Shown piece by piece: positions 25,805 through 34,735 of a stretch of 64,000 bases of DNA (within the stretch, counting starts at the first letter, position 1; each line of letters begins with the position of its first letter). The stretch covers positions 25,232-89,231 of the forward strand of contig NZ_ACFY01000058.1 of the NCBI RefSeq assembly GCF_000174195.1, given 5' to 3'. Source of the stretch: Roseburia inulinivorans DSM 16841. Lineage in GTDB: Bacteria > Bacillota > Clostridia > Lachnospirales > Lachnospiraceae. The notes below the pieces were generated by a model. The model had not been told where the DNA came from, searched no databases, and saw only the letters and a program-made list of their open reading frames with translations. Both the position numbers and the translations under genes were made by a program.

Positions 25805-27737
25805 ATGATTCCTTTTTTACGAGTACCATGGCAGAAATTGGTTCCACGGAAACAGAACCGGAAACGGTTGTCAGTGCTTCGGTTCCGGCATGATCAGCGT
25901 TGACACATACATCCCATGCACCATCTGGCAGTGTGACAGATGTCTCTGTACTGTTTGGATTGAAGATCACAAAAATGCCGTCGGACGTTTCCCCATTCAC
26001 GCCGCCGTTGATCCGGAATGCAAGCACATTTTCGTCGAGACCGTCCACGGAAGTGATGTTTGCGTTGACATCGTCTGCATTGGTAAGGCGAAGCGCTGCA
26101 TGGGCTTTGCGGAAGGCGATCAGTCCCTTGTAATAGTTATAAACATTCTGATAAGTCTCATCTTCTAACGTATCCCATTTGATACTGTTGACAGAATCCG
26201 GGGAATTGTAGCTGTTTTCCAAAAAACCGCCGGAGGCATCGATCTTGGTGCGGAGCATTTCTTCGCCTGCCTGCAGGAATGGAATGCCCTGTGCAGTCAT
26301 GTAAATGGCGGCAGAGAGATTGTTCATGCGGATACGGTCCTCTTCTGAGACGCCTGGCGTTGATCTTGTGATGCGGTCTAACAGTGTCATATTATCGTGG
26401 CAGGAGGCGTAGTTAATGCTCTGAGCCGGTGTGGTACACCAGTCACCTGCCTGACCTAAAAAGCAGCCTTTGACGGTATCGGCAAGATCAGCGGCTCCCG
26501 AGACATAACCTTTCCTTGTGGTGTAAAAGACGTGACCTTTCAAAGCGTCGCGGAGCGTATCGCTGAAAAATGCAAATCCCGGAACATCGGTGGAATTCGG
26601 CTGCGTGGTCATTTTATAGCCGTCTTTGGTCACAGCGGTATCCATGGTCCATCCCTCTCCATAGAAAATGACATCCGGGTGGGTTTTGTGAACTTCTGTG
26701 ACGACCTCGTTGATCGTTTCGGTGTCGATCAGTCCGACAAGGTCAAAACGGAAACCGTCGATGTGGTATTCATCTGCCCAGTATTTGACAGAGTCTACAA
26801 TATACTTTCTCACCATGGAGCGCTCGGAGGCAGTGTCATTTCCACAGTCGGAGCCGTTGGAGTATGTTCCATCCTCGTTTACCCGGGAAAAATAGCCCGG
26901 TACGATCTGATTTACACAGAAATCTGACGCATTGTATACATGATTGTAAACCACATCCATGATCACGCTGATCTGGTTGTCGTGAAGTACTTTTACCATC
27001 TGTTTCATCTCGGCAACACGGACAGCACCGTTGTAAGGATCGGTGGAATAGGAGCCTTCCGGGACATTATAATTTTCCGGGTCATAGCCCCAGTTGAACT
27101 GCGGTTTGTCTGACTGTGTCTCGTCGACAGAGGCGTAATCATAAATCGGGAGCAGGTGCACATGGGTGATCCCAAGATCCTTCATGTGGTCTAAGCCGGT
27201 TGGAATGCCGGAGGCAGTTGTTGTTCCTGTTTCGGTAAGACCTAAGAATTTTCCGGTGTTCTGAATGCCGGAACTCTCATCGGAAGAGAGGTCACGCACA
27301 TGAAGCTCGTAAATGACAGCGTCATTGTAAGTCATGCCGGCATTGGGGTTGGTGTCATTTTCCCAGCCATCAGGATCTGTGGATGCAAGATCAAGGATCA
27401 TAGCACGTTTGCCATTGACACCGGTTGTGCGGGCGTATGGATCACAGGCTTCATTTTCATTGCCGCCCACAGATACGAGATAAGTATAGTAAGTGCCGTT
27501 TAAATCGCCCTCTTTTTCAGCGATCCACGTTCCGTTTACATCGGCAGTCATCGGGAGCTGTTCCACAAGATCGTCTGTGCCCGGAGTGCCGGATCCATAA
27601 AGGTTTAAAGTGACAGTGTCCGCGGTAGGAGCCCACACGCGGAAGGTTGTTTTTTCCGGTGTATAAGTGGCACCTAAGTCACTGCCGGAGTAAGTAAATT
27701 CTTTTTCAAATTTTTCTGTAGAATAAATATTTGGCAT
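25803..27737 (-). CDS. pulA: Type I pullulanase (GH13), cytoplasmic
   Basis: A 644-residue debranching enzyme that hydrolyses alpha-1,6 bonds in pullulan and branched maltodextrins. There is no signal peptide. An N-terminal CBM48-like domain (TTFRVWAPTADTVTLNLYG) precedes the GH13 barrel. The pullulanase signature NWGYDP is present as FNWGYDPENYNVPEGSYS. The catalytic regions are VIMDVVYNHV, GFRFDLVGLID (nucleophile Asp), VIFYGEGW (acid Glu) and YASCHDN. The ribosome binding site is weak (GAAGGGA some 15 nt upstream). It is divergent from the GH13 gene at 27975 and probably shares a control region with it. Confidence 0.94.
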   Translation of the reverse strand: MPNIYSTEKFEKEFTYSGSDLGATYTPEKTTFRVWAPTADTVTLNLYGSGTPGTDDLVEQLPMTADVNGTWIAEKEGDLNGTYYTYLVSVGGNENEACDPYARTTGVNGKRAMILDLASTDPDGWENDTNPNAGMTYNDAVIYELHVRDLSSDESSGIQNTGKFLGLTETGTTTASGIPTGLDHMKDLGITHVHLLPIYDYASVDETQSDKPQFNWGYDPENYNVPEGSYSTDPYNGAVRVAEMKQMVKVLHDNQISVIMDVVYNHVYNASDFCVNQIVPGYFSRVNEDGTYSNGSDCGNDTASERSMVRKYIVDSVKYWADEYHIDGFRFDLVGLIDTETINEVVTEVHKTHPDVIFYGEGWTMDTAVTKDGYKMTTQPNSTDVPGFAFFSDTLRDALKGHVFYTTRKGYVSGAADLADTVKGCFLGQAGDWCTTPAQSINYASCHDNMTLLDRITRSTPGVSEEDRIRMNNLSAAIYMTAQGIPFLQAGEEMLRTKIDASGGFLENSYNSPDSVNSIKWDTLEDETYQNVYNYYKGLIAFRKAHAALRLTNADDVNANITSVDGLDENVLAFRINGGVNGETSDGIFVIFNPNSTETSVTLPDGAWDVCVNADHAGTEALTTVSGSVSVEPISAMVLVKKES

Positions 27738-27974
27738 AATAATTGGATACTCATTCCCTTCAAATAAAATCGTATAACCTTTGGTTTTTCATTGTCATAT
27801 GTTCATGACATAAACTGGTTTTGGTGAAAGTGTAGCATAAAAGAACAGAAAAATAAATATATTTTGGTTAAAATTTTTAAAAGTACGAAAAAAAAGCGAA
27901 AAAAAATGAAAAATCATCGGCATAGATACTTTTGTGCTATAATCATAAGGATTTTTTGAAGGGAGCCAAATACC

Positions 27975-30080
27975 ATGGCAAAAGAATATTCTGTATACGA
28001 ATTAAACCGTATTCAACAATACATTATGCAGATGCGTCCGGTTTTGAAGAAGGAGGCGCTGTTTTCGGATGGAACAAAAGATTACCGCAATCCGACGGAA
28101 CCGGAGGCAGGAGAAAAGGTGACGATCCGTTTCCGCACCGGAAAGAATAACGTGGATATCGTCTGGCTTTGCACAGATTGTGAACATTATAAAATGAAGA
28201 AAACAAAAAGTGATCGTGAATTTGACTATTATGCGGTTGAGATGACAATGGGAGAGGAGCCGTTTTATTATTATTTCGAGGTGGCTTCCGGTCTGCTGCA
28301 TGTCTTTTTTGACCGTTATGGTGTGAGCAAGGAGCGGCGGGATGCTTACCGGTTCTGCATCATTCCGGGATTTTCCACACCGGAGTGGTCAAAGGGAGCC
28401 GTCATGTACCAGATCCTTGTGGATCGTTTTTACAATGGTGATTCGGCTAATGATGTATTGACGGATGAGTGCTATTATATCCAGACACCGAGTAAAAAAA
28501 TGGAGGACTGGAATCAGTGTCCGTCCGATTTTTCTGTTGGAGAGTTTTACGGCGGAGATTTAGAGGGCGTGAGACAGAAGTTAAATTACTTACAGAATCT
28601 TGGCGTGGAAGTCATTTACTTTAACCCGCTTTTTGTGTCACCATCCAATCACAAATATGATATTCAGGACTATGACCATATCGATCCACATTATGGAAAA
28701 ATTGTGGTCGATGAGGGGGAGCTTTTACAATCCGGGACAACGGATAACAGCAAGGCAACACGTTATGTAAACCGTGTGACAAATTTTAAAAATTTAGAGG
28801 CAAGTAATGCTTTTTTTGCGGAGCTGGTCAGAGAGATCCACGCCAGAGGAATGAAAGTTATTTTAGACGGTGTGTTTAACCACTGCGGTTCGTTCAATAA
28901 ATGGTTAGACCGGGAAAAAATTTATCACGCAAACGGAGGTTACGAGGACGGTGCATTTTTGTCGAAAGAGAGCCCTTACCGCAGTTTCTTCGGTTTCCGG
29001 GATGAAAACGGCTGGCCGGATAACACCTCTTATGAGGGGTGGTGGGATTATGACACGCTGCCAAAATTAAATTATGAAGGCTCGGAAGAGTTGTACGATT
29101 ACATTCTTGGCATCGCAGCAAAATGGGTGTCAGCACCATATTATGTAGATGGCTGGCGTCTGGATGTTGCGGCGGATTTAGGTCATTCCTCAGAGTTCAA
29201 TCATAAATTTTGGAGGGATTTTCGAAAAGCAGTTAAGACAGCCAACCCGGAAGCACTTATTCTGGCGGAGCATTATGGCGACCCAAAAGACTGGCTAGAA
29301 AAAGGTGACCAGTGGGATACAGTCATGAATTACGATGCCTTTATGGAACCTTTGACATGGTTTCTGACAGGAATGGAAAAACACAGTGACGAGTATATCC
29401 CGGAGAAAAAGGGAAAGGTGGATGATTTTGAGGGAGCTATGCGCCACTTTATGGCAAGTTTCCAGACATCCCAGTTGCAGTGTGCGATGAATGAATTATC
29501 CAACCACGATCATTCGAGATTCCTGACAAGAACCAACGGAACAGCAGGACGTGTGGGAACCCATGGGTCGGAAGCCGCAGATTATGGCGTCAACTTTGGG
29601 ATTTTCCGGGAAGCAGTTGTTGTTCAGATGACATGGCCGGGCGCACCGACGGTTTATTATGGGGATGAGGCAGGCGTGTGTGGATTCACCGATCCTGATA
29701 ACCGCCGAACCTATCCATGGGGAAAAGAAGATGTGGTGCTTGTGGATTTTCACCGGGATATGATCCGCATTCATAAGGAAAATGAAGCCTTACGCACCGG
29801 TTCCTTAAAGCTTTTGCAAGGAGAAAAGGACATATTGTGTTACGGCAGGTTTAACCGGACACAGCAATTTGTTGTGATCCTGAATAATAGCGATGAGAAG
29901 AAGGAGATCACAAAGGAAGTATGGAGTATCGGTATTCCAAAAAATTGTAAGATGGAGCGTCTGATCATCACCACGGAGGCTGGCTATTCGCTCATGCCGA
30001 AAGAATACGAAGTGGAAGATGGAAGGATCACCGTCACGCTGCTGCCTCATTCGGCTGCGGTGCTGAAATATAAAGTGTAA
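27975..30080 (+). CDS. GH13 alpha-glucan hydrolase, neopullulanase/maltodextrinase type
   Basis: A 701-residue cytoplasmic GH13 enzyme with no signal peptide. An N-terminal beta domain of about 130 residues precedes the catalytic barrel. Catalytic regions: VILDGVFNHCG, GWRLDVAADLG (nucleophile Asp), LILAEHYGD (Glu) and ELSNHDHSRF. The layout fits cyclomaltodextrinase/neopullulanase-type enzymes that trim imported maltodextrins; exact specificity is uncertain. GAAGGGAG lies ahead of the ATG, and TATAAT at 27938-27943 is the likely -10. tRNA-Tyr follows 80 nt after the stop. Confidence 0.9.
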   Translation: MAKEYSVYELNRIQQYIMQMRPVLKKEALFSDGTKDYRNPTEPEAGEKVTIRFRTGKNNVDIVWLCTDCEHYKMKKTKSDREFDYYAVEMTMGEEPFYYYFEVASGLLHVFFDRYGVSKERRDAYRFCIIPGFSTPEWSKGAVMYQILVDRFYNGDSANDVLTDECYYIQTPSKKMEDWNQCPSDFSVGEFYGGDLEGVRQKLNYLQNLGVEVIYFNPLFVSPSNHKYDIQDYDHIDPHYGKIVVDEGELLQSGTTDNSKATRYVNRVTNFKNLEASNAFFAELVREIHARGMKVILDGVFNHCGSFNKWLDREKIYHANGGYEDGAFLSKESPYRSFFGFRDENGWPDNTSYEGWWDYDTLPKLNYEGSEELYDYILGIAAKWVSAPYYVDGWRLDVAADLGHSSEFNHKFWRDFRKAVKTANPEALILAEHYGDPKDWLEKGDQWDTVMNYDAFMEPLTWFLTGMEKHSDEYIPEKKGKVDDFEGAMRHFMASFQTSQLQCAMNELSNHDHSRFLTRTNGTAGRVGTHGSEAADYGVNFGIFREAVVVQMTWPGAPTVYYGDEAGVCGFTDPDNRRTYPWGKEDVVLVDFHRDMIRIHKENEALRTGSLKLLQGEKDILCYGRFNRTQQFVVILNNSDEKKEITKEVWSIGIPKNCKMERLIITTEAGYSLMPKEYEVEDGRITVTLLPHSAAVLKYKV

Positions 30081-30098
30081 AAAATATAAAATCTTATC

Positions 30099-30127
30099 TT
30101 GCACAATGAAAAATGATATGTTATAAT
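30099..30127 (+). promoter_or_regulatory. Promoter of the tRNA-Tyr/tRNA-Leu unit
   Basis: TTGCAC (30099-30104), a 17-nt spacer and TATAAT (30122-30127). An 8-bp hairpin (CTTGTCAG 30133-30140 with CTGACAAG 30151-30158) lies between promoter and tRNA. Confidence 0.8.
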
Positions 30128-30136
30128 CAATCCTTG

Positions 30137-31468
30137 TCAGGACATTTGTGCTGACAAGAATGGGCAGATTCCCGAGTGGCCAAAGGGGACAGACTGTAAA
30201 TCTGCTGCAACTTGCTTCGGTGGTTCGAATCCACCTCTGCCCATTATCATATATGCCGGCGTGGCGGAACTGGCAGACGCGCAGGACTTAAAATCCTGTT
30301 GTAGCGATACAGTACCGGTTCGATTCCGGTCGCCGGCATTAAGAGGTCTCAAGTGTTGAAGTTCGTTCAGCATCTGGGGCTTTTTATTTTTGTGTTGAGA
30401 TAAGAAAAATCCGCCAGCCCACAGATTCTGTGGACGGCGGATTTTTTTCTGTGATCTTATTTTTTTTTGTACAGGAGCCTGATATCTTGCGGTTGATTCA
30501 CGTTCGATCAGTGTCGCACGGAGCTGTGTGCGGCAGATTGGAATGTGATGTACCAGGGAGTTTAAAATGACATAAGCACATTTTCCGAGTTCACTGCGTT
30601 CCTGCCGGATAGTGGTAAGCGGTGGCTCTAGCATGGAGGAGATCGGAATGTCATCGAATCCGACCACGCTGATATCTTCCGGCACGCGGAAACCGCGGAG
30701 CTTGCATTCCGTGATAACACCGGATGCGATCAGGTCATTGCCGCAGATGATCGCAGTAGCACCCGCACCCAAAAAAGTAGGAACGTGATACTTTGCACTG
30801 TCTGCCACATAATAGCCGTAAACGGTCAGGTCTTCATTGATCTCAAGACCATGTGCTTTCATGCTGTTATAGTAGGCTTCCTGACGCTGCTCGGATACCA
30901 TGGAGTGCAGGGAACCATTTAAAAAGGCAATTTTTTTGTGACCGAGTGTGTAGAGATGGTCAACTGCCGCATCGATTCCCTCATAGTTGTCCGTTCCAAT
31001 GTAAGCAACATTCGGATTCTTCTTAATATAATTGTCGAAGAGAACAGTCGGCATGGTGGTTTGTTCTAACTGTTTCATCCATTCGTCGTGAAGGGCGAAG
31101 CCGACGAGAAAGGCTCCACAGAAACCATTCTTTAACATATAGGTGTCATATTTTTCTGCGAGCTGGAATGCCGGTGTGACCGGAATGACTGTCACATCCC
31201 AGTTGTGGCGGAACGCATTCTGTTTGAATCCCAGGACAATTTCATAACCAAACTGTGTGGCAGCTTCATAGTCCATATTTTCAATGAAAATCGCAAGCTT
31301 GCGGTTTTCTACTTTTTTTGATCGTTTGGTCGCATATCCCATTTCCACTGCGGTATCTAAGACCATCTGTCTTAATTCATCACTGATATCGCTTGCTCCG
31401 TTCAAACCTTTGGAGACAGTGCTGACGGATACACCCAGACGATTTGCTATATCTTTGATCGTAGCCAA
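30137..31468 (-). CDS. LacI-family transcriptional regulator (C-terminus extended by frameshift)
   Basis: A repressor/activator with an N-terminal helix-turn-helix (TIKDIANRLGVSVSTVSKGL) and a periplasmic-binding-like effector domain, for example HKKIAFLNG, AIICGNDLIASGV and VVGFDDIPISSMLEPPLTTI. A TTG start at 31468 follows AAAGAGG, and ATIKDIA is the usual N-terminus. As written, the frame runs on through a terminator and antisense through two tRNA genes to 30137. With one A fewer in the A9 run (T9 on the plus strand, 30460-30468) it would stop at 30457, giving 336 residues, the normal family length. It is transcribed away from malQ and the MalEFG genes and probably regulates them; maltodextrin as effector is inferred. 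Confidence 0.88.
   Translation of the reverse strand: MATIKDIANRLGVSVSTVSKGLNGASDISDELRQMVLDTAVEMGYATKRSKKVENRKLAIFIENMDYEAATQFGYEIVLGFKQNAFRHNWDVTVIPVTPAFQLAEKYDTYMLKNGFCGAFLVGFALHDEWMKQLEQTTMPTVLFDNYIKKNPNVAYIGTDNYEGIDAAVDHLYTLGHKKIAFLNGSLHSMVSEQRQEAYYNSMKAHGLEINEDLTVYGYYVADSAKYHVPTFLGAGATAIICGNDLIASGVITECKLRGFRVPEDISVVGFDDIPISSMLEPPLTTIRQERSELGKCAYVILNSLVHHIPICRTQLRATLIERESTARYQAPVQKKIRSQKKIRRPQNLWAGGFFLSQHKNKKPQMLNELQHLRPLNAGDRNRTGTVSLQQDFKSCASASSATPAYMIMGRGGFEPPKQVAADLQSVPFGHSGICPFLSAQMS
30162..30243 (+). tRNA. tRNA-Tyr (GTA)
   Basis: Acceptor arms GGGCAGA and TCTGCCC, class II long variable arm, T-arm GGTTCGAATCC and anticodon GTA at 30196-30198. No CCA is encoded after the discriminator A. 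Confidence 0.95.
30255..30338 (+). tRNA. tRNA-Leu (TAA)
   Basis: Acceptor arms GCCGGCG and CGCCGGC, long variable arm, T-arm GGTTCGATTCC and anticodon TAA at 30289-30291. It is 11 nt after tRNA-Tyr, so the two are co-transcribed. Confidence 0.95.
30342..30393 (+). terminator. Terminator of the tRNA-Tyr/Leu unit
   Basis: An imperfect hairpin (GTCTCA...GTTGAA with TTCAGC...TGGGGC) is followed by TTTTTATTTTT. Confidence 0.6.
30405..30448 (-). terminator. Terminator of the lacI-family gene
   Basis: AAAAATCCGCC (30405-30415) pairs with GGCGGATTTTT (from 30436), plus an inner CCACAGA/TCTGTGG stem; T-rich exits exist on both strands. It sits just beyond the expected regulator stop. Confidence 0.8.
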
Positions 31469-31661
31469 GTCTTTATCCTCTTTGTTATAATTATTCGATA
31501 CTTCCCTTATTATATAGAATCGAATTTCTGTTTTCAAGCAGTCTGCTCAGAGATTTCAAAAAAGTTTCGAAACAAAACGAGAAAAACTTGTCATTTTACA
31601 CAAAAAAACAAATATAAAAACGTGAAAAATAGCAAAATCGATATTAATATTTGCAAATTCG

Positions 31662-31690
31662 TTGACAAAAACGTTTCAATAAACTAAAAT
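31662..31690 (+). promoter_or_regulatory. Promoter of the malQ transport operon
   Basis: TTGACA (31662-31667), a 17-nt spacer and TAAAAT (31685-31690) directly upstream of malQ. Confidence 0.85.
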
Positions 31691-31710
31691 TACCTCAGAT
31701 ACGAAAATTC

Positions 31711-31724
31711 ACGAAACAATTCGT
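31711..31724 (+). promoter_or_regulatory. Candidate operator in the malQ leader
   Basis: The palindrome ACGAA-ACAA-TTCGT lies about 20 nt after the malQ -10, where LacI-family repressors often bind. A TTTCGAAA palindrome lies near 31564. The match to the divergently encoded regulator is inferred. Confidence 0.4.
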
Positions 31725-31771
31725 ATAGGTTTTGAATGCGGGATCATTCCAACAGAACGGGAGGAAATGAA

Positions 31772-33268
31772 TTGGGATCAAAAGAATTGACCAGAGGAGC
31801 AGGAGTCCTGCTGGCAATCACAAGCTTACCATCTTCATATGGAATAGGAACATTAGGGGAAGCTGCATTCCAATTTGTTGATTTACTTGTCGATCTCAAG
31901 CAGAGGTACTGGCAGGTGCTTCCGATCGGTCCTACCAGTTTTGGAAACAGTCCGTATCAGTCCTACTCCGCATTTGCCGGAAACCCATATCTCATTGATC
32001 TGGATGATCTGGTGAAGGATGGATTGTTACAGGAGACGGAGATCCGCAGTTTTAACTGGGGAACGGATGATGCAGATATTGATTATGCAACCATCTATGA
32101 GAACCGTTACAAGATTTTGCGAATGGCTTTTTCGAGATTTTCTGCGAAGAGTGAAGACTTCCTTGTTTTTACAGAAAAAAGCGACAGATGGCTGTCTGAT
32201 TATTCTCTTTATACCGCATTGAAACGGCATTTTGGAGATATAGAATGGCAGAGCTGGGACGTGCCGCTCAGGGACAGAGATCCGGAGGCAGTGAAAGAGT
32301 ATCAGGAAATATTACATAATGACATCATGTTTTGCAAATTTTGCCAGTACGAGTTTTTTAAGCAGTGGATACAGCTGAAGCAGTACGCAAATAGCCGTGG
32401 AGTCCAGATCATCGGTGATATGCCATTGTATGTGGCGTCAGACAGCGTGGATGTATGGGCGCACCGTGAGATGTTTTTACTTGAACCGGATGGAAGACCG
32501 AATGTGGTCGCAGGGGCAGCACCCGATGCATTTTCCGAGAGCGGTCAGGTATGGGGCAGTCCGGTATATGACTGGAACGTCATGGAAGAGGATGGCTTTG
32601 CATGGTGGAAGGCAAGAATGCTTGAGAACATGGAATTATTTGATGTGATCCGGTTAGACCATTTTTCCGGTCTGGTGCGTTATTACACCGTTTCTGCAGA
32701 TGCAGAAGACGGAAGAAATGGCAAGTGGAGCAAAGGACCGGGCAGGAAACTGACAGATGCCATGACAGAGGTTCTGGGTGATATGCGGGTGATCGTGGAA
32801 GACATCGGACCAAAGGGCGGGCTTCCGGGAGTGAAAAAGTTAAAGACAAAAACCGGATGGCCGGGCATTAAGATTTTAATGTTTGCCTTTGATGATGACA
32901 CCGCGAATGAGCATCTTCCACATAACTATCAGGACACGAACATGGTCGTATATGCAGGAACTCACGACAACGAAACGATCGTTGGTTATTTCCGGGATAA
33001 GTCAGATTACGAGCTGGCATATCTGTATGAGTATCTGAACATTCATTATAAAGAAGAAATACCGGATGCACTGATCCGGGCAGCCTACGCAAGTATCGCA
33101 GATGTGGCCATTATCCAGATGCAGGATCTGATGAAGCTTGGAAATGAAGCCAGAATGAACGCACCTTCCACGGTGGGACGCAACTGGCGCTGGCGTATCG
33201 GAAAAGATACTTTGAGCGAAGAACGGAGAGCATGGATACGGACTCTGGCAACCGTATATCGCAGATAA
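31772..33268 (+). CDS. malQ: 4-alpha-glucanotransferase (amylomaltase)
   Basis: A 498-residue GH77 enzyme transferring alpha-1,4-glucan segments between maltodextrins. Motifs: GVLLAITSLPSSYGIGTLG at the N-terminus, PIGPTSFGNSPYQSYSAFAG, VWGSPVYDW, IRLDHFSGLVRYY (nucleophile Asp), VIVEDIGP (acid Glu), and AGTHDNETIVGYF. A TTG start at 31772 is chosen for the GGGAGG 7 nt upstream; the in-frame ATG at 31736 has no ribosome binding site. It is first in a unit with malE/F/G-type genes. Confidence 0.95.
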   Translation: MGSKELTRGAGVLLAITSLPSSYGIGTLGEAAFQFVDLLVDLKQRYWQVLPIGPTSFGNSPYQSYSAFAGNPYLIDLDDLVKDGLLQETEIRSFNWGTDDADIDYATIYENRYKILRMAFSRFSAKSEDFLVFTEKSDRWLSDYSLYTALKRHFGDIEWQSWDVPLRDRDPEAVKEYQEILHNDIMFCKFCQYEFFKQWIQLKQYANSRGVQIIGDMPLYVASDSVDVWAHREMFLLEPDGRPNVVAGAAPDAFSESGQVWGSPVYDWNVMEEDGFAWWKARMLENMELFDVIRLDHFSGLVRYYTVSADAEDGRNGKWSKGPGRKLTDAMTEVLGDMRVIVEDIGPKGGLPGVKKLKTKTGWPGIKILMFAFDDDTANEHLPHNYQDTNMVVYAGTHDNETIVGYFRDKSDYELAYLYEYLNIHYKEEIPDALIRAAYASIADVAIIQMQDLMKLGNEARMNAPSTVGRNWRWRIGKDTLSEERRAWIRTLATVYRR

Positions 33269-33335
33269 CAAATACGCTATAAGATGCATAAGCATTTTAT
33301 ATAGAAGTCTTATTCTAAAAAAGGAGAGGAATCAA

Positions 33336-34625
33336 ATGAAAAAGAAAGCAATCTCATTATTACTTGTTGCAGCTATGACAGCTACAATGACAGCAGGCTG
33401 CGGCGACAAACAGGAAGCAGCAGACAACACAACTGCAGGAAACGATGCGGCACCTTCTACAGAAGCAGCAGCATCTGATGATGCAGCAACAGAAGAAGAA
33501 GAGGAAGCATGGAGCGGTACATTGACTGTATGGAGCCCACAGGAAGATCAGGATACAGGCTGGTTACAGAAAGAATGTGACGCATTCAATGCGGCTCATC
33601 CAAACTGGGATGTCACATTTGAGTATGGTGTATGTGCAGAGGGTGATGCAAAAGCTACTGTCACAACAGACGTTGAGGGATCTGCAGATGTCTATATGCT
33701 GGCAAACGATAACATCCCTGATTTAGTAGCAGCAAACGCACTTGCTGAGCTCGGCGGATCTTATCTTGATTATGTAACAAGCACAAACTCCGATTCCATT
33801 ACAGCATCTGTTACATACAATGATGCAGTAGTAGCATTCCCATTTACATCTAATACATGGTTCATGTACTATGATAAGAGTGTATTCTCTGATGAGGATA
33901 TCAAGAGCTTTGACACAATGTTGGAGAAAGGAAAAGTTGCCTTCCCATTATCTGATTCCTGGTACATTCAGGCATTCTATGTTGGAAATGGCTGTTCATT
34001 ATTCGGAGATGGTACAGACGCAGCAGCAGGTATCGACTTCGATGGAGAAAAGGCAGCAGCTGTTACAGATTACTTAGTTGATGTAGTTGCAAATCCTAAC
34101 TTTATCAATGATGCAGACGGAGCTGGTCTTGCAGGTTTACGTGACGGAAGCGTAAACGCTGTATTCTCCGGTACATGGAATGCAGAAGCTGTAAAAGAAG
34201 CACTTGGTGACAACATGGGTGTTGCAGCACTTCCATCATTTAACTTAAACGGAACAGACTGCCAGATGAAATCCTTCATCGGATCTAAAGCAATCGGTGT
34301 AAACCCAAATGCTGAGAACATGCAGGTTGCTATGGCATTGGCAGCTTACCTTGCAGGTGAGGACGCTCAGAAAGATCACTACGATATGAGAAACATCCTT
34401 CCTACAAACACAAACATTGCAGTTGATGATGAGATCGCAGCAGCAGTTGCAGACGCAATGATCAACACATCTATCATGCAGCCATTAGTACCTGAGATGA
34501 GTAACTACTGGTCACCAGCTGAGAACATGGGTAAAGCACTTGTAGCTGGCGAGGTCACACATGATAACGCTGCAGAAAAGACAGCAGATATGAATACAGC
34601 AATGAACACAGACGCAGCACAGTAA
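33336..34625 (+). CDS. Maltose/maltodextrin ABC transporter substrate-binding lipoprotein
   Basis: A 429-residue extracytoplasmic binding protein. The signal peptide MKKKAISLLLVAAMTATMTA ends in lipobox TAGC; an Ala/Thr/Glu-rich linker (about 22-55) precedes the mature domain, which starts WSGTLTVWSPQEDQDTGWLQ. The fold is that of MalE-like family 1 binding proteins. Codon use is markedly optimised (many GCA, GCT, AAA), suggesting high expression. AAGGAGAGG precedes the ATG. The following genes encode MalF/MalG permeases; the ATPase (MsmX-like) is not in the window, as is common in Firmicutes. Confidence 0.9.
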   Translation: MKKKAISLLLVAAMTATMTAGCGDKQEAADNTTAGNDAAPSTEAAASDDAATEEEEEAWSGTLTVWSPQEDQDTGWLQKECDAFNAAHPNWDVTFEYGVCAEGDAKATVTTDVEGSADVYMLANDNIPDLVAANALAELGGSYLDYVTSTNSDSITASVTYNDAVVAFPFTSNTWFMYYDKSVFSDEDIKSFDTMLEKGKVAFPLSDSWYIQAFYVGNGCSLFGDGTDAAAGIDFDGEKAAAVTDYLVDVVANPNFINDADGAGLAGLRDGSVNAVFSGTWNAEAVKEALGDNMGVAALPSFNLNGTDCQMKSFIGSKAIGVNPNAENMQVAMALAAYLAGEDAQKDHYDMRNILPTNTNIAVDDEIAAAVADAMINTSIMQPLVPEMSNYWSPAENMGKALVAGEVTHDNAAEKTADMNTAMNTDAAQ

Positions 34626-34661
34626 AAAGAATACAGAAGATTCTTACATGCAAAATACAAA

Positions 34662-34687
34662 CCTCGGGGCGCATGAGCGCTCTGAGG
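34662..34687 (+). other. Intercistronic hairpin between binding protein and permease genes
   Basis: CCTCGGGGCGC (34662-34672) pairs with GCGCTCTGAGG (34677-34687) over an ATGA loop, without a T tract. It probably protects the upstream message or partly reduces read-through, giving more binding protein than permease. Confidence 0.6.
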
Positions 34688-34735
34688 ATTGTTTGATACT
34701 AAGGAATCTATTTTTATTTTAAGGAGGCCCATAAC

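Noticed and set aside
30137..30456. Protein-coding potential of the LacI C-terminal extension
   Set aside because: It translates a terminator and the antisense of two tRNA genes, a known source of false peptides.
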